A stretch of 64,000 bases of DNA from Marine Group II euryarchaeote MED-G37 (GCA_002457555.1 NTJQ01000003.1:1-64000); one strand, 5' to 3'. Shown: positions 1-9,817, numbered from the stretch's first letter. Numbers and translations are program-made. Notes: generated by a model not told the origin, from the letters alone.

Positions 1-1
1 A

Positions 2-370
2 ATGTCAAAGTCAGATCCAGGTAATGCAATCTTCGTTCACGATACGCCTAAGCAGATTGAGAAGAAGTTTCGCAAAGCATTCCTAGAGATTGGCAACCCT
101 GCATCTCCTGTATTCGAAATCGCCGAACATATCGTACTTCCAAACACCGGTAAATTGCTCGTTGAGCCTAAACCAGAATTTGGTGAACCTAGCACTTGGA
201 TTGACTTGGAATCGTTTGTTGCTGCAGTGAATAATGAGGAAATCCATCCATTCGATGCAAAAATGGCTGTTGCGAGGGGCCTAACGGAGGTTCTTTCGCC
301 CGTTGTAGAACATTTTCATGAAAACAATGGACTACTCGATGCTGTGAATAAAATCACCGGCTCGCAGTAA
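2..370 (+). CDS. tyrS: Tyrosyl-tRNA synthetase, C-terminal fragment (5' truncated by window edge)
   Basis: Begins at the class I aaRS KMSKS-type motif (MSKSDPGNAIFVHDTP), followed by a TyrRS-like C-terminal region. Confidence 0.8.
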   Translation: MSKSDPGNAIFVHDTPKQIEKKFRKAFLEIGNPASPVFEIAEHIVLPNTGKLLVEPKPEFGEPSTWIDLESFVAAVNNEEIHPFDAKMAVARGLTEVLSPVVEHFHENNGLLDAVNKITGSQ

Positions 371-459
371 CGCGATTCTAGTTAGGCCCTCTAGCCTGAT
401 TTGACGCCACAGGTATCATAACCCTCCCCTCACGGCGGGCGAGCGAAGGAGACAGGACT

Positions 460-2010
460 ATGGCAGGTGTTGGAATCGATGACATCGCAATTTACTTTCC
501 AAAGTTGTACTTCGATATGAAGGACTTTGCAGAATTCCGAGGTGCAGATTTTGGTAAACTCAACAAAGGATTAGGCCTCACCGCTATGGCGATTCCTGAT
601 GCCCACGAAGATACCGCTACCATGGGTGCAAATGCTTGTGCTAGACTAATTGATAGGAATCAACTTGATCCAAGGAAAATTGGACGAATTTATCTCGGTA
701 CAGAATCCGCTCTCGACGGTGCTAAGCCAACTGCAACTTACATTATGGATATGCTTGAACAACGCTACGATGATACCTACGGCAAGGAATGCTTCCGTAA
801 TTGCGATGTCGTCGACCTAACTTTCGCTTGTATTGGTGCGGTGGATGCAATGCACAACACCCTAGATTGGGTTGCTAGAGGTGGGATAGAGCAGGATAGA
901 ATTGGAATCGTGGTTTTTGCGGACAATGCAAAATACGATCTCGGTTCATCCGGTGAATATACCCAAGGAGCCGGAGGAGGCGCGATTCTCATTCGTCACA
1001 ATCCTCGACTCATCGAAATTCCTGATAATTGGGGGGTTTCTACAATGCCTGTCCACGACTTTTTCAAACCCCGAAGAGAGGTTGAGATGAAGACTGTAGT
1101 CGAGAATGTCCTTGACCTTGCGGAAGAAGCCGGAGAGCCAAAGAAAGAAGGATTGGTTGAGAAGATTTTAGCAATCCTTCCTAAGTCATCCAAGAAGGAT
1201 GACATCATGTTTGAATCGCATACTTTAAAGATTCACAAAGATACTCCGGTATTTGACGGTGCTTTCTCAAACCGATGTTATTCAGAATCGGTAAAGACGG
1301 CCTTTGTCGATTTCAGACAAAAGGCAATCAACTCTGGAAGATATGACCCTGGCGATGACCAAATTCTGACAGAACAGTGGAATCGAATTATTGTCCATCT
1401 ACCCTACGCATTCCAGGGCAAGAGAATGTTCCCGGATGTGTTCCGCCATGATAGGCGACATCTTCCAATGTGGGAAAATATAGTCTCTGTGATTGGCCCA
1501 GAACCTTTTCCTGAAGACTTCGAGGACTCACCTGAAGGGCTTGAGGAATTTGAGAAGGCCAACGATTCTTATCGACGTCTAATCTCAAAGACCGATGAAT
1601 TCAAGGAATTCGTTGAGAGAAGAATTGAGAAAACCCAAAGAGCTTCCAGTCTGATAGGGAATCAATACACGGGTTCGATTTTCCTTGCTTTGATGTCCAC
1701 CATGGAATCAGATTATTTGGATGGAACCGAAATGGAAGACAAGAGGGTAGGCCTTTGTGGATATGGTTCAGGAGCCAAGGCTAAGGTATTCGAGGGTATA
1801 GTGCAACCCCAATGGAAGGAAATTGCGAGTCGTTTTTCCTTGTTCGAAAGATTGTCCTCAAGAACACCCCTAGACAAGGATGTTTACGAAAGGTTGCATC
1901 GCGGCTCTCAGAAAGATTCAGTGTTGACTCCAACAATGGAATTTGCCTTGATTGGTATCGGTAGAGAAGGCAATCTAGAGGGTCATCGAGAATATAGTTG
2001 GGTGGAATAG
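460..2010 (+). CDS. Hydroxymethylglutaryl-CoA synthase (long form, 516 aa)
   Basis: Thiolase-fold HMGS motifs (GTESALDGAKPTATY, DLTFACIGAVDAM with catalytic Cys, YTQGAGGGAILI). Confidence 0.85.
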   Translation: MAGVGIDDIAIYFPKLYFDMKDFAEFRGADFGKLNKGLGLTAMAIPDAHEDTATMGANACARLIDRNQLDPRKIGRIYLGTESALDGAKPTATYIMDMLEQRYDDTYGKECFRNCDVVDLTFACIGAVDAMHNTLDWVARGGIEQDRIGIVVFADNAKYDLGSSGEYTQGAGGGAILIRHNPRLIEIPDNWGVSTMPVHDFFKPRREVEMKTVVENVLDLAEEAGEPKKEGLVEKILAILPKSSKKDDIMFESHTLKIHKDTPVFDGAFSNRCYSESVKTAFVDFRQKAINSGRYDPGDDQILTEQWNRIIVHLPYAFQGKRMFPDVFRHDRRHLPMWENIVSVIGPEPFPEDFEDSPEGLEEFEKANDSYRRLISKTDEFKEFVERRIEKTQRASSLIGNQYTGSIFLALMSTMESDYLDGTEMEDKRVGLCGYGSGAKAKVFEGIVQPQWKEIASRFSLFERLSSRTPLDKDVYERLHRGSQKDSVLTPTMEFALIGIGREGNLEGHREYSWVE

Positions 2011-2012
2011 AT

Positions 2013-3260
2013 TTACGCTAATATTCCATTTAGGGCTTCGATGAATCTGTCTACTTCTTCTACAGTGTTGTAGTGTAATAAACCTACTCGAAGAGCTCCT
2101 TCTGGCTCCAGTCCTAGTGCTTCCGACAATTCGAGGGCATAGAAATTGCCTGCCCAAGCAAAAATACCCTCCTCAGCCAGAGCTGAACCAATTTGCTCAG
2201 CAGTCATCGATGGATGTGTGAACGAGACAGTAGGTGCTCTGTATTTTGTCTTCGATAGATCGGTGACCCCCCATATCTTCAATCCATCAATTTCTTGTAA
2301 TCCATGAATCATATTCCAACACAATTCACTTTCATATTCTTCTATTGCAGAAAAAGCAACCATGAGTGCCTCTCTCCGACTCAATTCTTCTGTTGAAATA
2401 ACTCTACCTAGCCATGCTATATGCTCTATCGCAGCTAAAGTTCCAGCCATAGATTCATGGCTTTGGGTTCCGGTCATCCAACGAAATGGGACCTCCTCAG
2501 AAGATACGCGTAGCTTTGCTACAGGAAGTTCCGCAAGTCGATTGAATTTCCCCCAAAGAATACCTTGGTGCGTACCGAAGAACTTGTAAGATGAGCAAGC
2601 AAGATAATCGCACCCCATTTCCTCTACATCGATTAATCCATGAGGGGCATAATGTACCGCATCCACGAATACCTCAGCGTCAACCGAGTGAGCTTTCGAG
2701 CATATACCCTTGACATCGTTGATGGTGCCCGAGAAGTTTGAGGCAGCACCGATTGCAACCATAACTGTATTTTCATTGATATTTTCTTCAATACTTTCAG
2801 CACTATGAGTACAATCAGTAGGATTAATTTCAATCCATCTTATCTTAGCACCTGACCATTGGGCGGCTAAAACCCATGGGCGGACATTTGCATCATGGTC
2901 AGAGCGAGTAACCACAACTTCGTCCTCAGGACCCCAAGTACGACTGAGTGCGCTTGCTAGTTGAATTGTCAGACTGGTCATATTCTGTCCAAAAACAATT
3001 TCTCTATGGTCAGCACAACCCAATAAATCAGCGCATGCCCTCATTGTCTGTTCAATTAACTCATCAGTTTCTTTTGATGTGGCAAATGACATTCCGACAT
3101 TCGAATTTTGATGCAAAAGGTAGTGCTTCACAGCTTCTCCAACGGACTCAGGTGATTGGCTACCTCCTGGTCCATCAAAGAAAATCGCTTGTTGGCCATT
3201 AATCTGGCGCTTTAGGCCCGGAAATCGAGATCGAATTTGCTCTATCGGGTAATCGGACAT
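2013..3260 (-). CDS. Class V aminotransferase / cysteine desulfurase-like protein
   Basis: PLP fold: FFDGPGGSQSP, DAVHYAPHGLIDV, SSYKFFGTHQGILWG (PLP Lys). Confidence 0.8.
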   Translation of the reverse strand: MSDYPIEQIRSRFPGLKRQINGQQAIFFDGPGGSQSPESVGEAVKHYLLHQNSNVGMSFATSKETDELIEQTMRACADLLGCADHREIVFGQNMTSLTIQLASALSRTWGPEDEVVVTRSDHDANVRPWVLAAQWSGAKIRWIEINPTDCTHSAESIEENINENTVMVAIGAASNFSGTINDVKGICSKAHSVDAEVFVDAVHYAPHGLIDVEEMGCDYLACSSYKFFGTHQGILWGKFNRLAELPVAKLRVSSEEVPFRWMTGTQSHESMAGTLAAIEHIAWLGRVISTEELSRREALMVAFSAIEEYESELCWNMIHGLQEIDGLKIWGVTDLSKTKYRAPTVSFTHPSMTAEQIGSALAEEGIFAWAGNFYALELSEALGLEPEGALRVGLLHYNTVEEVDRFIEALNGILA

Positions 3261-3264
3261 ACCA

Positions 3265-4458
3265 TCACTCCGGGGCGATGGAGCGGTTGATTACAATCCT
3301 CTGAACTTCTTGAGTCCCCTCGTAAATCTGAGTTATTTTGGCATCTCGGAAAAATCGCTCAACCGGGAAATCTGTAGTATATCCATATCCTCCAAGAACT
3401 TGTACAGCTCTCTCAGACACCCACATCGCCGTATCGCCTGCAAATAACTTCGCCATGCTGGCTTCCGTTGAATGCCTAGGTCCTTCGTCCTCGTAGTGTC
3501 TTTGTTTTGCCCAAGCAGCCTTGTAGACCATGTGTCGGGCCGCTTCGGTTTGTGTAGCCATGTCGGCTAGATAGTTGCCAATACTCTGATGATGGGCGAT
3601 TGGCTTACCAAAGGCTTCTCGTTGGTGAGCATAGTTTAGAGCGGACTCGTATGCACCTTGAGCAATTCCAAGCGCCTGTGCTGCAATCCCAATTCTTGAG
3701 TTATCTAGGGCATTCATTGCGATAGGGAATCCTTTACCAGATTCTTTCAATACATTCTCGATGGGTACTTTACAATCTTCCAGTAATAGAGCACAGGTAT
3801 CCGAGGAGCGAATTCCTAACTTGTCCTCTTTCTTTCCAACACTGAAACCTTCCATACTTGAATCAACGATGAATGCTGTTGTTCCTCCATGCTTTTTGAC
3901 TCCGTAGTCAGGATGGTCTACATCCTTTGCAAATAGAACATAAATATCTGCAGAAGATCCGTTGGTAACCCACATTTTTTCCCCATTCAGAATGTAGTGA
4001 CTCCCATCATCACTGAGTTTTGCCCTACAACCTAAAGCCGCTGCATCAGTTCCTGCCCCCGCTTCTGAAAGTGAATATGCACCGATTTCCCCTGCTGCTA
4101 AACGTGGAAGAAATCGTTGCTTCTGGTCATCATTTCCGTGTAATGAGATGGTCATTGAACAAAGTCCAACATGCACACAGAACATAACTGAGAAAGAGGG
4201 GTCTACTCTGGCTAACTCTTCTATGATGATTGCTTCTGAAATATCATCGATGGGGTTTCCTCCATATTCTTCAGAGATTGTTATACCTTGTAATCCATAT
4301 TCACAGAATGTATTCCATTCATCTAGAGGTGGTTTTTGGTCTCGATCTCTTACCAAGCATGTCGGCGCTAGAACTTCCTCAGCAAAGTCTCGAACCATCT
4401 CTCGAATCATGCTTTGTTCTTCCGTCTCCGCGAAGTCCATATCTGTTCCCCGTACCAC
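3265..4458 (-). CDS. Acyl-CoA dehydrogenase
   Basis: ACAD signatures: YSLSEAGAGTDAAAL, QALGIAQGAYESAL, VLGGYGYTTDFPVERFFRDAKITQIYEGTQEVQR. Confidence 0.93.
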   Translation of the reverse strand: MVRGTDMDFAETEEQSMIREMVRDFAEEVLAPTCLVRDRDQKPPLDEWNTFCEYGLQGITISEEYGGNPIDDISEAIIIEELARVDPSFSVMFCVHVGLCSMTISLHGNDDQKQRFLPRLAAGEIGAYSLSEAGAGTDAAALGCRAKLSDDGSHYILNGEKMWVTNGSSADIYVLFAKDVDHPDYGVKKHGGTTAFIVDSSMEGFSVGKKEDKLGIRSSDTCALLLEDCKVPIENVLKESGKGFPIAMNALDNSRIGIAAQALGIAQGAYESALNYAHQREAFGKPIAHHQSIGNYLADMATQTEAARHMVYKAAWAKQRHYEDEGPRHSTEASMAKLFAGDTAMWVSERAVQVLGGYGYTTDFPVERFFRDAKITQIYEGTQEVQRIVINRSIAPE

Positions 4459-4563
4459 GGAGCAAGGTCACGTTGTTAATACATCGTAATTTACGATAAC
4501 TTGCATATTTGTGGAACGAATCATTCAAATTGGAGACCATAGGCGACCCGTTCGGAGATTAAT

Positions 4564-5073
4564 ATGTCTGACTCGGACTACTTCGAATTTGGAGTTGCTC
4601 ATGACCGCCGTTACACACTTGAACATCTATGGCTTCAATTGCTAGATGAGAAGGATGGTACGGTAAAGGTAGGAATGTCGGAATTCCTACGCGCAGATTA
4701 CGGAGATGTGGTCCGCGTAATTCTACCCCACCCACAAGATACAAGTGAATTTATCTTGGATGATGAAGGGACTCCAGGAATACGAGACGATGGAGAGGTA
4801 GACTCCAGCCCAGATTCAGTATCGACTGGTGACGAAATAGGCCTAGGAGAGTTGCTAGTTACTCTCCGTACAGTATCCGATAGAGTCTTGATTAATTCTC
4901 CGTTCCCTTGCAAGGTTCTCGAACTTAATGGAGAGGTCGAAGATAATGCAGATCTTGCAAATGATGACGCTTACGGGGACGGATGGTTTCTGATTGTTAA
5001 ACCTCATGATGATTTTGATGAGGACCAATTCTTAGATGCAAACGAGTATGTCGAATACTTGAGCGAATTGTGA
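4564..5073 (+). CDS. Glycine cleavage H-protein-like (lipoyl lysine apparently absent)
   Basis: H-protein-like frame: RRYTLEHLWLQL...VKVGMSEFLRADYGDVVRVILP...SPFPCKVLELNGEVEDNADLANDDAYGDGWFLIVKP. Confidence 0.75.
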   Translation: MSDSDYFEFGVAHDRRYTLEHLWLQLLDEKDGTVKVGMSEFLRADYGDVVRVILPHPQDTSEFILDDEGTPGIRDDGEVDSSPDSVSTGDEIGLGELLVTLRTVSDRVLINSPFPCKVLELNGEVEDNADLANDDAYGDGWFLIVKPHDDFDEDQFLDANEYVEYLSEL

Positions 5074-6303
5074 TTACGGCCAAGCTAAAGATGGCCAAGA
5101 ACCTGGTTCTTCTGACTTCCAATCAATTGTTTTCAGTAGCGATATTACTTCATCAGCATCAGAGAGGTTTTCTTCGATTTGTCTCCTGTGGAGCCATCCT
5201 TTTAGGCGCCCGAGTCTGATACCTGGTTCTAAACCAGTAAACATCATCAATTTCTCTCCATCAATCAAAGGTTTATTGCCTGCATTCAGAGGCTCAACTT
5301 TAGAAGATGCTTCGAGAAATTCTTCTCCTTTTTGGCCGAAGTATGCCATTACATCCTTCTTCATAGAATCCGACAAGGCTGCATTAAATCTTCTGAAAGA
5401 GTTTATTTCATGACTTAGGTCTTCACTTTGCAAATCGTGTAAAAATCGAATTGTCGAATATTCTTCATTGGATAATCTGAGAACCTGCTGGAGATGGTCA
5501 GCTAGGAGAGTTCCTGAACGACTGTCCCTAGAGCATAAAATCGCCAGATTTACTATCGGGGATTCGGAAAATCGCTCGATTGCAGAAAAATTAGTTTCTG
5601 GAATTATTTGAGGTAAGACTCCAAAATTCTTCATTAATTCAACCACCTGAATATTCTTCATTCCTTGAAAAATTCTCGATAACTCGGTCCACTTACGTTC
5701 CGACGAGACCTTTCCAAGCATGTGTAGATTATCTGTTATTGCAGCTTGTAAATCCTCATCCATATTTCTAAATCCTAATCCACCAGAATCTAGGAAGCGG
5801 AATGCTCTCATTATCCTCAGACCATCTTCAGATATTCTCGCCTGAGCATTTCCAACTGCACGAATAATTCCTGCATTCAAATCATCAACACCGCCAAATT
5901 CATCAATAATTGTACCATTTTTAGGGTCGAGAGCCATAGCATTAATGGTAAAATCTCGGCGGGCCAAATCATTGATAATATCATCACCAAATTCTACCTT
6001 GTCTGGTCTGCGGCCATCTCCATAGGTACCTTCACTGCGTAATGTGGTTACTTCCCAAGATTTCTCAGAATCTTCATCTAGTACCAAAATGGTTCCAAAT
6101 GCAGCCCCAACTGGAATAGTTTTGTCAAATAATTTCATTACCACACCTGGGTGCAAATTTGTCGCGATATCCATTTCTTTGGGTTTTAACCCTTGTAATG
6201 AATCTCTGACCCAACCGCCAACAATCCAAGCCTCACCATGCTCAGACAGCCGTTCTAGGACTCGCCTATCTGAAGTTGCGAGTTGGCTCAATAGGTCGTC
6301 CAT
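5074..6303 (-). CDS. cca: Class II (bacterial/eukaryotic-type) tRNA nucleotidyltransferase / poly(A) polymerase family
   Basis: GGWVRDSLQGLKPKEMDIAT nucleotidyltransferase signature; RRDFTINAMALDPKNGTIIDEFGGVDDL; RISEDGLRIMRAFRF. Confidence 0.88.
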   Translation of the reverse strand: MDDLLSQLATSDRRVLERLSEHGEAWIVGGWVRDSLQGLKPKEMDIATNLHPGVVMKLFDKTIPVGAAFGTILVLDEDSEKSWEVTTLRSEGTYGDGRRPDKVEFGDDIINDLARRDFTINAMALDPKNGTIIDEFGGVDDLNAGIIRAVGNAQARISEDGLRIMRAFRFLDSGGLGFRNMDEDLQAAITDNLHMLGKVSSERKWTELSRIFQGMKNIQVVELMKNFGVLPQIIPETNFSAIERFSESPIVNLAILCSRDSRSGTLLADHLQQVLRLSNEEYSTIRFLHDLQSEDLSHEINSFRRFNAALSDSMKKDVMAYFGQKGEEFLEASSKVEPLNAGNKPLIDGEKLMMFTGLEPGIRLGRLKGWLHRRQIEENLSDADEVISLLKTIDWKSEEPGSWPSLAWP

Positions 6304-6377
6304 GACAAGGCCTCTAGCGGTCTAAACATCAACCCGTCGGGCATTATGCCTATCTGTGATGTCCGTTTTCGAGGGTC

Positions 6378-6791
6378 ATGGAAGTCGAGTTGGTGCCCCT
6401 GGAGGTCCTTCGTCCTCATGAACAAATCATTCAAAAAAAGGTGGACCAATTAGAGCGTGTAACTGATCGTTGGAACGCTTACACAAAGCCACTTCTCCTA
6501 GATCGGGCAACCGGTACAATCCTTGATGGCCACCACCGATATCACGTTGCAAAAAGGATTGGTTTAATCTGTGTCCCTTGTGTTTTAATCGATTATTTGG
6601 AAGACGACTCTATTGAATTAGACGTTTGGCCTAATTGTGGTCGTGATTCAATCTCTAAACAGGACGTAATTGAGGCTGCACTTTCTGGTGATTTGATGAA
6701 TCCGAAGACAAGCCGACATCGCCTATCCGACCATCTTCCACCAATCGCTGTTCCTTTGTCTAGACTGAGACAACCTGCGATTGGTAATTGA
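6378..6791 (+). CDS. ParB/SerK-like protein (possible compact free-serine kinase)
   Basis: PLEVLRPHEQIIQKKVDQL, KPLLLDRATGTILDGHHRYHVAKRIG, C-terminal NPKTSRHRLSDHLPPIAVPLSRL resembles the SerK end motif. Confidence 0.7.
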   Translation: MEVELVPLEVLRPHEQIIQKKVDQLERVTDRWNAYTKPLLLDRATGTILDGHHRYHVAKRIGLICVPCVLIDYLEDDSIELDVWPNCGRDSISKQDVIEAALSGDLMNPKTSRHRLSDHLPPIAVPLSRLRQPAIGN

Positions 6792-6797
6792 GTAAAC

Positions 6798-7793
6798 TTA
6801 TTGCTCAGCTAAGAGATTATTTGCAGAGGATGAAATTAACTCCAAATCAGATTTAGCAAGTTCGCTAACAATAGAAAGAGTAGATTCGGAAATAGGCCTT
6901 CCGATTAAATCCTCGATAAGTTGCGAACGCATCTCTTCGGAGCGTGAATTATCGTTCAAAAGTTCGTCTCTTAGGCTTGCTCCAGATTTGCTCCTTTCTC
7001 CACGCAATAGACGAATCAATAACATCTCTGATGCATTGGATTTGAGCGTATCGGACAATCCCTCTATAGATGTCCAATCAGTATCTCGTAGGCTACGAGA
7101 GAAGCGATTTACGAAAGCAGTGTTAGGGTCTCTTATCCAGTACTCTATCCGATTTGGTGATGAATCAAGGAGGATACTAGCTATACGAGCCTTAACTTCA
7201 CCGCTTGATTCTGCAATCAATTCATTTAGTCGGTTTTCAATTTGTTCGTCGTAAGTCGACGAATCCTCTTCAATTATTCCAATTGCAGAGGCTCTAACGG
7301 TTTCTGACTCATCAGAAAGAAGTTGCAAAATAATGTTTGGATTCACTCTTTCCAAAGAAGAAACTCGCTGTGCAACAGCCCTTCTGACAGCCCTATCCTG
7401 GACAACTAGTGCTTCTGCAATCGAACTGTCATCAGAATTAATTCTAGCCTTCCAAGCAGCTAATCTGATATTTGACTCATCGTCGGATGAAAGTTTACCA
7501 AGGATTACTTGACCAGCGCCACCTGCTCTAATCGCAATCCTTGCAGCTAACAATCTTCTAGTGTTCTCTCGTGACTGGGATAGTTTTTCAATCAAAACTA
7601 GGTCTTTACTAGCGGCCCACTTTTCTATGGCCTCTAAGGCCTTTTCTCTGAACCAAGGATCAGGGTCATCGAGTAATTTTTCAAATCCATTCAATGCTTC
7701 CGGATCATTCAATTCGAATAGATGCCTTACGGCTCTTCGACGCTGTCTCACATCGCTGTGGTTCAACTTGGCCAAGGCAGGCCTTACACTCAT
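6798..7793 (-). CDS. HEAT-repeat-like protein
   Basis: Helical repeats: RRRAVRHLFELNDPEALNGFEKLLDDPDPWFREKALEAIEKW, etc. Confidence 0.7.
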   Translation of the reverse strand: MSVRPALAKLNHSDVRQRRRAVRHLFELNDPEALNGFEKLLDDPDPWFREKALEAIEKWAASKDLVLIEKLSQSRENTRRLLAARIAIRAGGAGQVILGKLSSDDESNIRLAAWKARINSDDSSIAEALVVQDRAVRRAVAQRVSSLERVNPNIILQLLSDESETVRASAIGIIEEDSSTYDEQIENRLNELIAESSGEVKARIASILLDSSPNRIEYWIRDPNTAFVNRFSRSLRDTDWTSIEGLSDTLKSNASEMLLIRLLRGERSKSGASLRDELLNDNSRSEEMRSQLIEDLIGRPISESTLSIVSELAKSDLELISSSANNLLAEQ

Positions 7794-7864
7794 ATTACTG
7801 GCGAATCAAAAGTATGACATGAACACTACGCACTTACGAATCGTAAATCTACAACGGTCTTGGC

Positions 7865-8905
7865 TCACGGAACTAGATCTTCATGACCTCCAACCATTGG
7901 AGGTTCATCATCATCCCAATCGGCTGGAGATTCTATGTCTATAGCCAGTAATTGTCCGAATAGAGGCCACATAGGTTGTAGCCACTCCATTTCTGCCATG
8001 AGCAATTCAAAAACTGGGTGCTCCACTAAATCGTCCTCGGTAGCGTCCTCGTTCAATGGTGGTATATCGGCGGGCATACCCCGAAGAGAATCCACTAATT
8101 CTTCGATTCTTTCAATGGTTTCATTATCTATTTCAACCATTTCAACAATAATGTTCAGTGCATCTTCGATATGTTCCGCAAGTGCTTGTGGGTCCAATGG
8201 GTCTCGTTCGGCCTCTGAAAGGTCCATTGGGCCAAAGATAACATTTCCGAGTTCCGTGTCCAACCAATCGTCGCCCTGCCTTTCTCGCTTCAGTAGGTTT
8301 TGTTGTATGGGTCCACCAAATGGCCCTAGAACAAATCCTCCTTCTTCCACCATACCTGCTACGGTTAGTGGAATTTCCCTCACTGCGCCAGTAATCAAAA
8401 CTCGGTCAACACCTCTAGTTGACTCGTCATTATCTTCTAGCGAGCGGACTGGTAAGACGCGAATCAGCCCTTTCGATTCATAAAATTCTAATCTTTCCTG
8501 CGTGTGGTATAGTACCTCCGGATGAGGTTCTAGAACAGTTACCATCCCGTCTTTTCCAACGATATGGTCGATTAACGCGGCTAGATATCCTCCTTTGGCT
8601 CCTATCAACAAGACATGTTGGCCAGTACGCAACTCAAGGTGGTGAAGTAGTGTCGCAATCATGTGTGGCGCGGAGATTGTTTTCGAGGCATCACTTTGAG
8701 TGATTAGAAAGGGAACAGGTCTATCATTCCAAAATCCATCCAATTCGTGGTCTGTAAAAGTCCCGATAAATACATGTTGCATGGCTTCAGTCACCTCATT
8801 TTCTAGAGGAATGCCACTTTTTCGTAATCTGTTCATCAGGTTTTCTAAGGGGTTCATAGGTTCGCCTTCAGGCAGTTTATTCCACCACCAATCATTTGAA
8901 CACAT
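7865..8905 (-). CDS. Protein-L-isoaspartate O-methyltransferase-like protein with C-terminal extension
   Basis: SAPHMIATLLHHLELRTGQHVLLIGAKGGYLAALIDHIVG SAM-binding PCMT pattern. Confidence 0.75.
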   Translation of the reverse strand: MCSNDWWWNKLPEGEPMNPLENLMNRLRKSGIPLENEVTEAMQHVFIGTFTDHELDGFWNDRPVPFLITQSDASKTISAPHMIATLLHHLELRTGQHVLLIGAKGGYLAALIDHIVGKDGMVTVLEPHPEVLYHTQERLEFYESKGLIRVLPVRSLEDNDESTRGVDRVLITGAVREIPLTVAGMVEEGGFVLGPFGGPIQQNLLKRERQGDDWLDTELGNVIFGPMDLSEAERDPLDPQALAEHIEDALNIIVEMVEIDNETIERIEELVDSLRGMPADIPPLNEDATEDDLVEHPVFELLMAEMEWLQPMWPLFGQLLAIDIESPADWDDDEPPMVGGHEDLVP

Positions 8906-8925
8906 TGCGTCTCCGTTCTCACTCA

Positions 8926-9001
8926 GGGCCCGTGGTCTAGGGGTTATGACGTCGCTCTTACAAAGCGAAGATCACCGGTTCAATTCCGGTCGGGCCCACC
9001 A
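8926..9001 (+). tRNA. tRNA-Val (anticodon TAC), CCA encoded
   Basis: GGGCCCG/CGGGCCC acceptor; TCGCT-CTTACAA-AGCGA anticodon arm; ACCGG-TTCAATT-CCGGT T-arm; CCA at 8999-9001. Confidence 0.95.
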
Positions 9002-9058
9002 AAAATCTACATTTTTCGCATGTGAAAGAGTCAAGAAGGACGGGCCGGGCGAACGGTC

Positions 9059-9745
9059 GTGGTCGAAGAGACTGCAGCGCTCGCCTCGAGGTTGAGCCGA
9101 AGACTCCGTAAGAGAGGGTGGAGCATTGCAACCGCTGAGTCTTGTACCGGTGGATTACTTGCCTCAACCTTCACAGATATCTCTGGTGCAACCAGTTGGT
9201 TTGACCAAGGTTGGGTGGTCTACAACAATGAAGCAAAAATGCGAGAACTTGGCGTAGAGAAATCCGCATTTGATCAAGGAGAAGCCGGAGCGGTATCTCA
9301 CCAAGTGGCTTTACAAATGGCTCGAGGAGCTCGTCATCGCTCTAATGCCGAGGTGTCAATTGCTATCACCGGTATTGCTGGACCAGGTGGAGCAACACCT
9401 ACCAAAGAAGTAGGACTTGTTCACATTGCTGTAACAGCCGGAGATCAATTCATAGTCCGCAGGAGAGATTTCGGGGAAAATGATCGTTTAGATAACAAGA
9501 AATCGTTCGTATCGTTCGCACTTAGGCTTTCTTTGGAACTTCTAGATCGAGTTGTAGAAGACGAGGAGCGTCTCGCCGCCGTCGAAAGTCGTGTTGAAGG
9601 CGACCAAGAACAAGAGCCTGAAACCCTGGATCCAAAGTCTGAGCAGTGGCAAGGAAATTTGTCTTGGGCAGATTGGGAAACTGAGACTGTAGCTGATGAG
9701 ATTCAGAAGGTGGATTTAGCATCCCTGACAGATTGGGACGAGTGA
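9059..9745 (+). CDS. CinA C-terminal-like / nicotinamide-nucleotide amidohydrolase
   Basis: ATAESCTGGLLASTFTDISGATSWFDQGWVVYNNEAK...ITGIAGPGGATPTKEVGLVHIA; GTG start. Confidence 0.9.
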   Translation: MVEETAALASRLSRRLRKRGWSIATAESCTGGLLASTFTDISGATSWFDQGWVVYNNEAKMRELGVEKSAFDQGEAGAVSHQVALQMARGARHRSNAEVSIAITGIAGPGGATPTKEVGLVHIAVTAGDQFIVRRRDFGENDRLDNKKSFVSFALRLSLELLDRVVEDEERLAAVESRVEGDQEQEPETLDPKSEQWQGNLSWADWETETVADEIQKVDLASLTDWDE

Positions 9746-9817
9746 CATTCGATAATTCGACTCTATGAGCCGTACTAGGCGATATCATCATGAGCGGTCC
9801 TGTGTGACCTATGGCAT

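Noticed and set aside
4148-4499. Plus-strand ORFs opposite the acyl-CoA dehydrogenase
   Set aside because: Antisense to a strongly supported CDS, with no recognisable domains.
8700-9167. ORFs 8700..9095 (+) and 8958..9167 (-)
   Set aside because: They run through the tRNA-Val gene and the PCMT/cinA boundaries; spurious.
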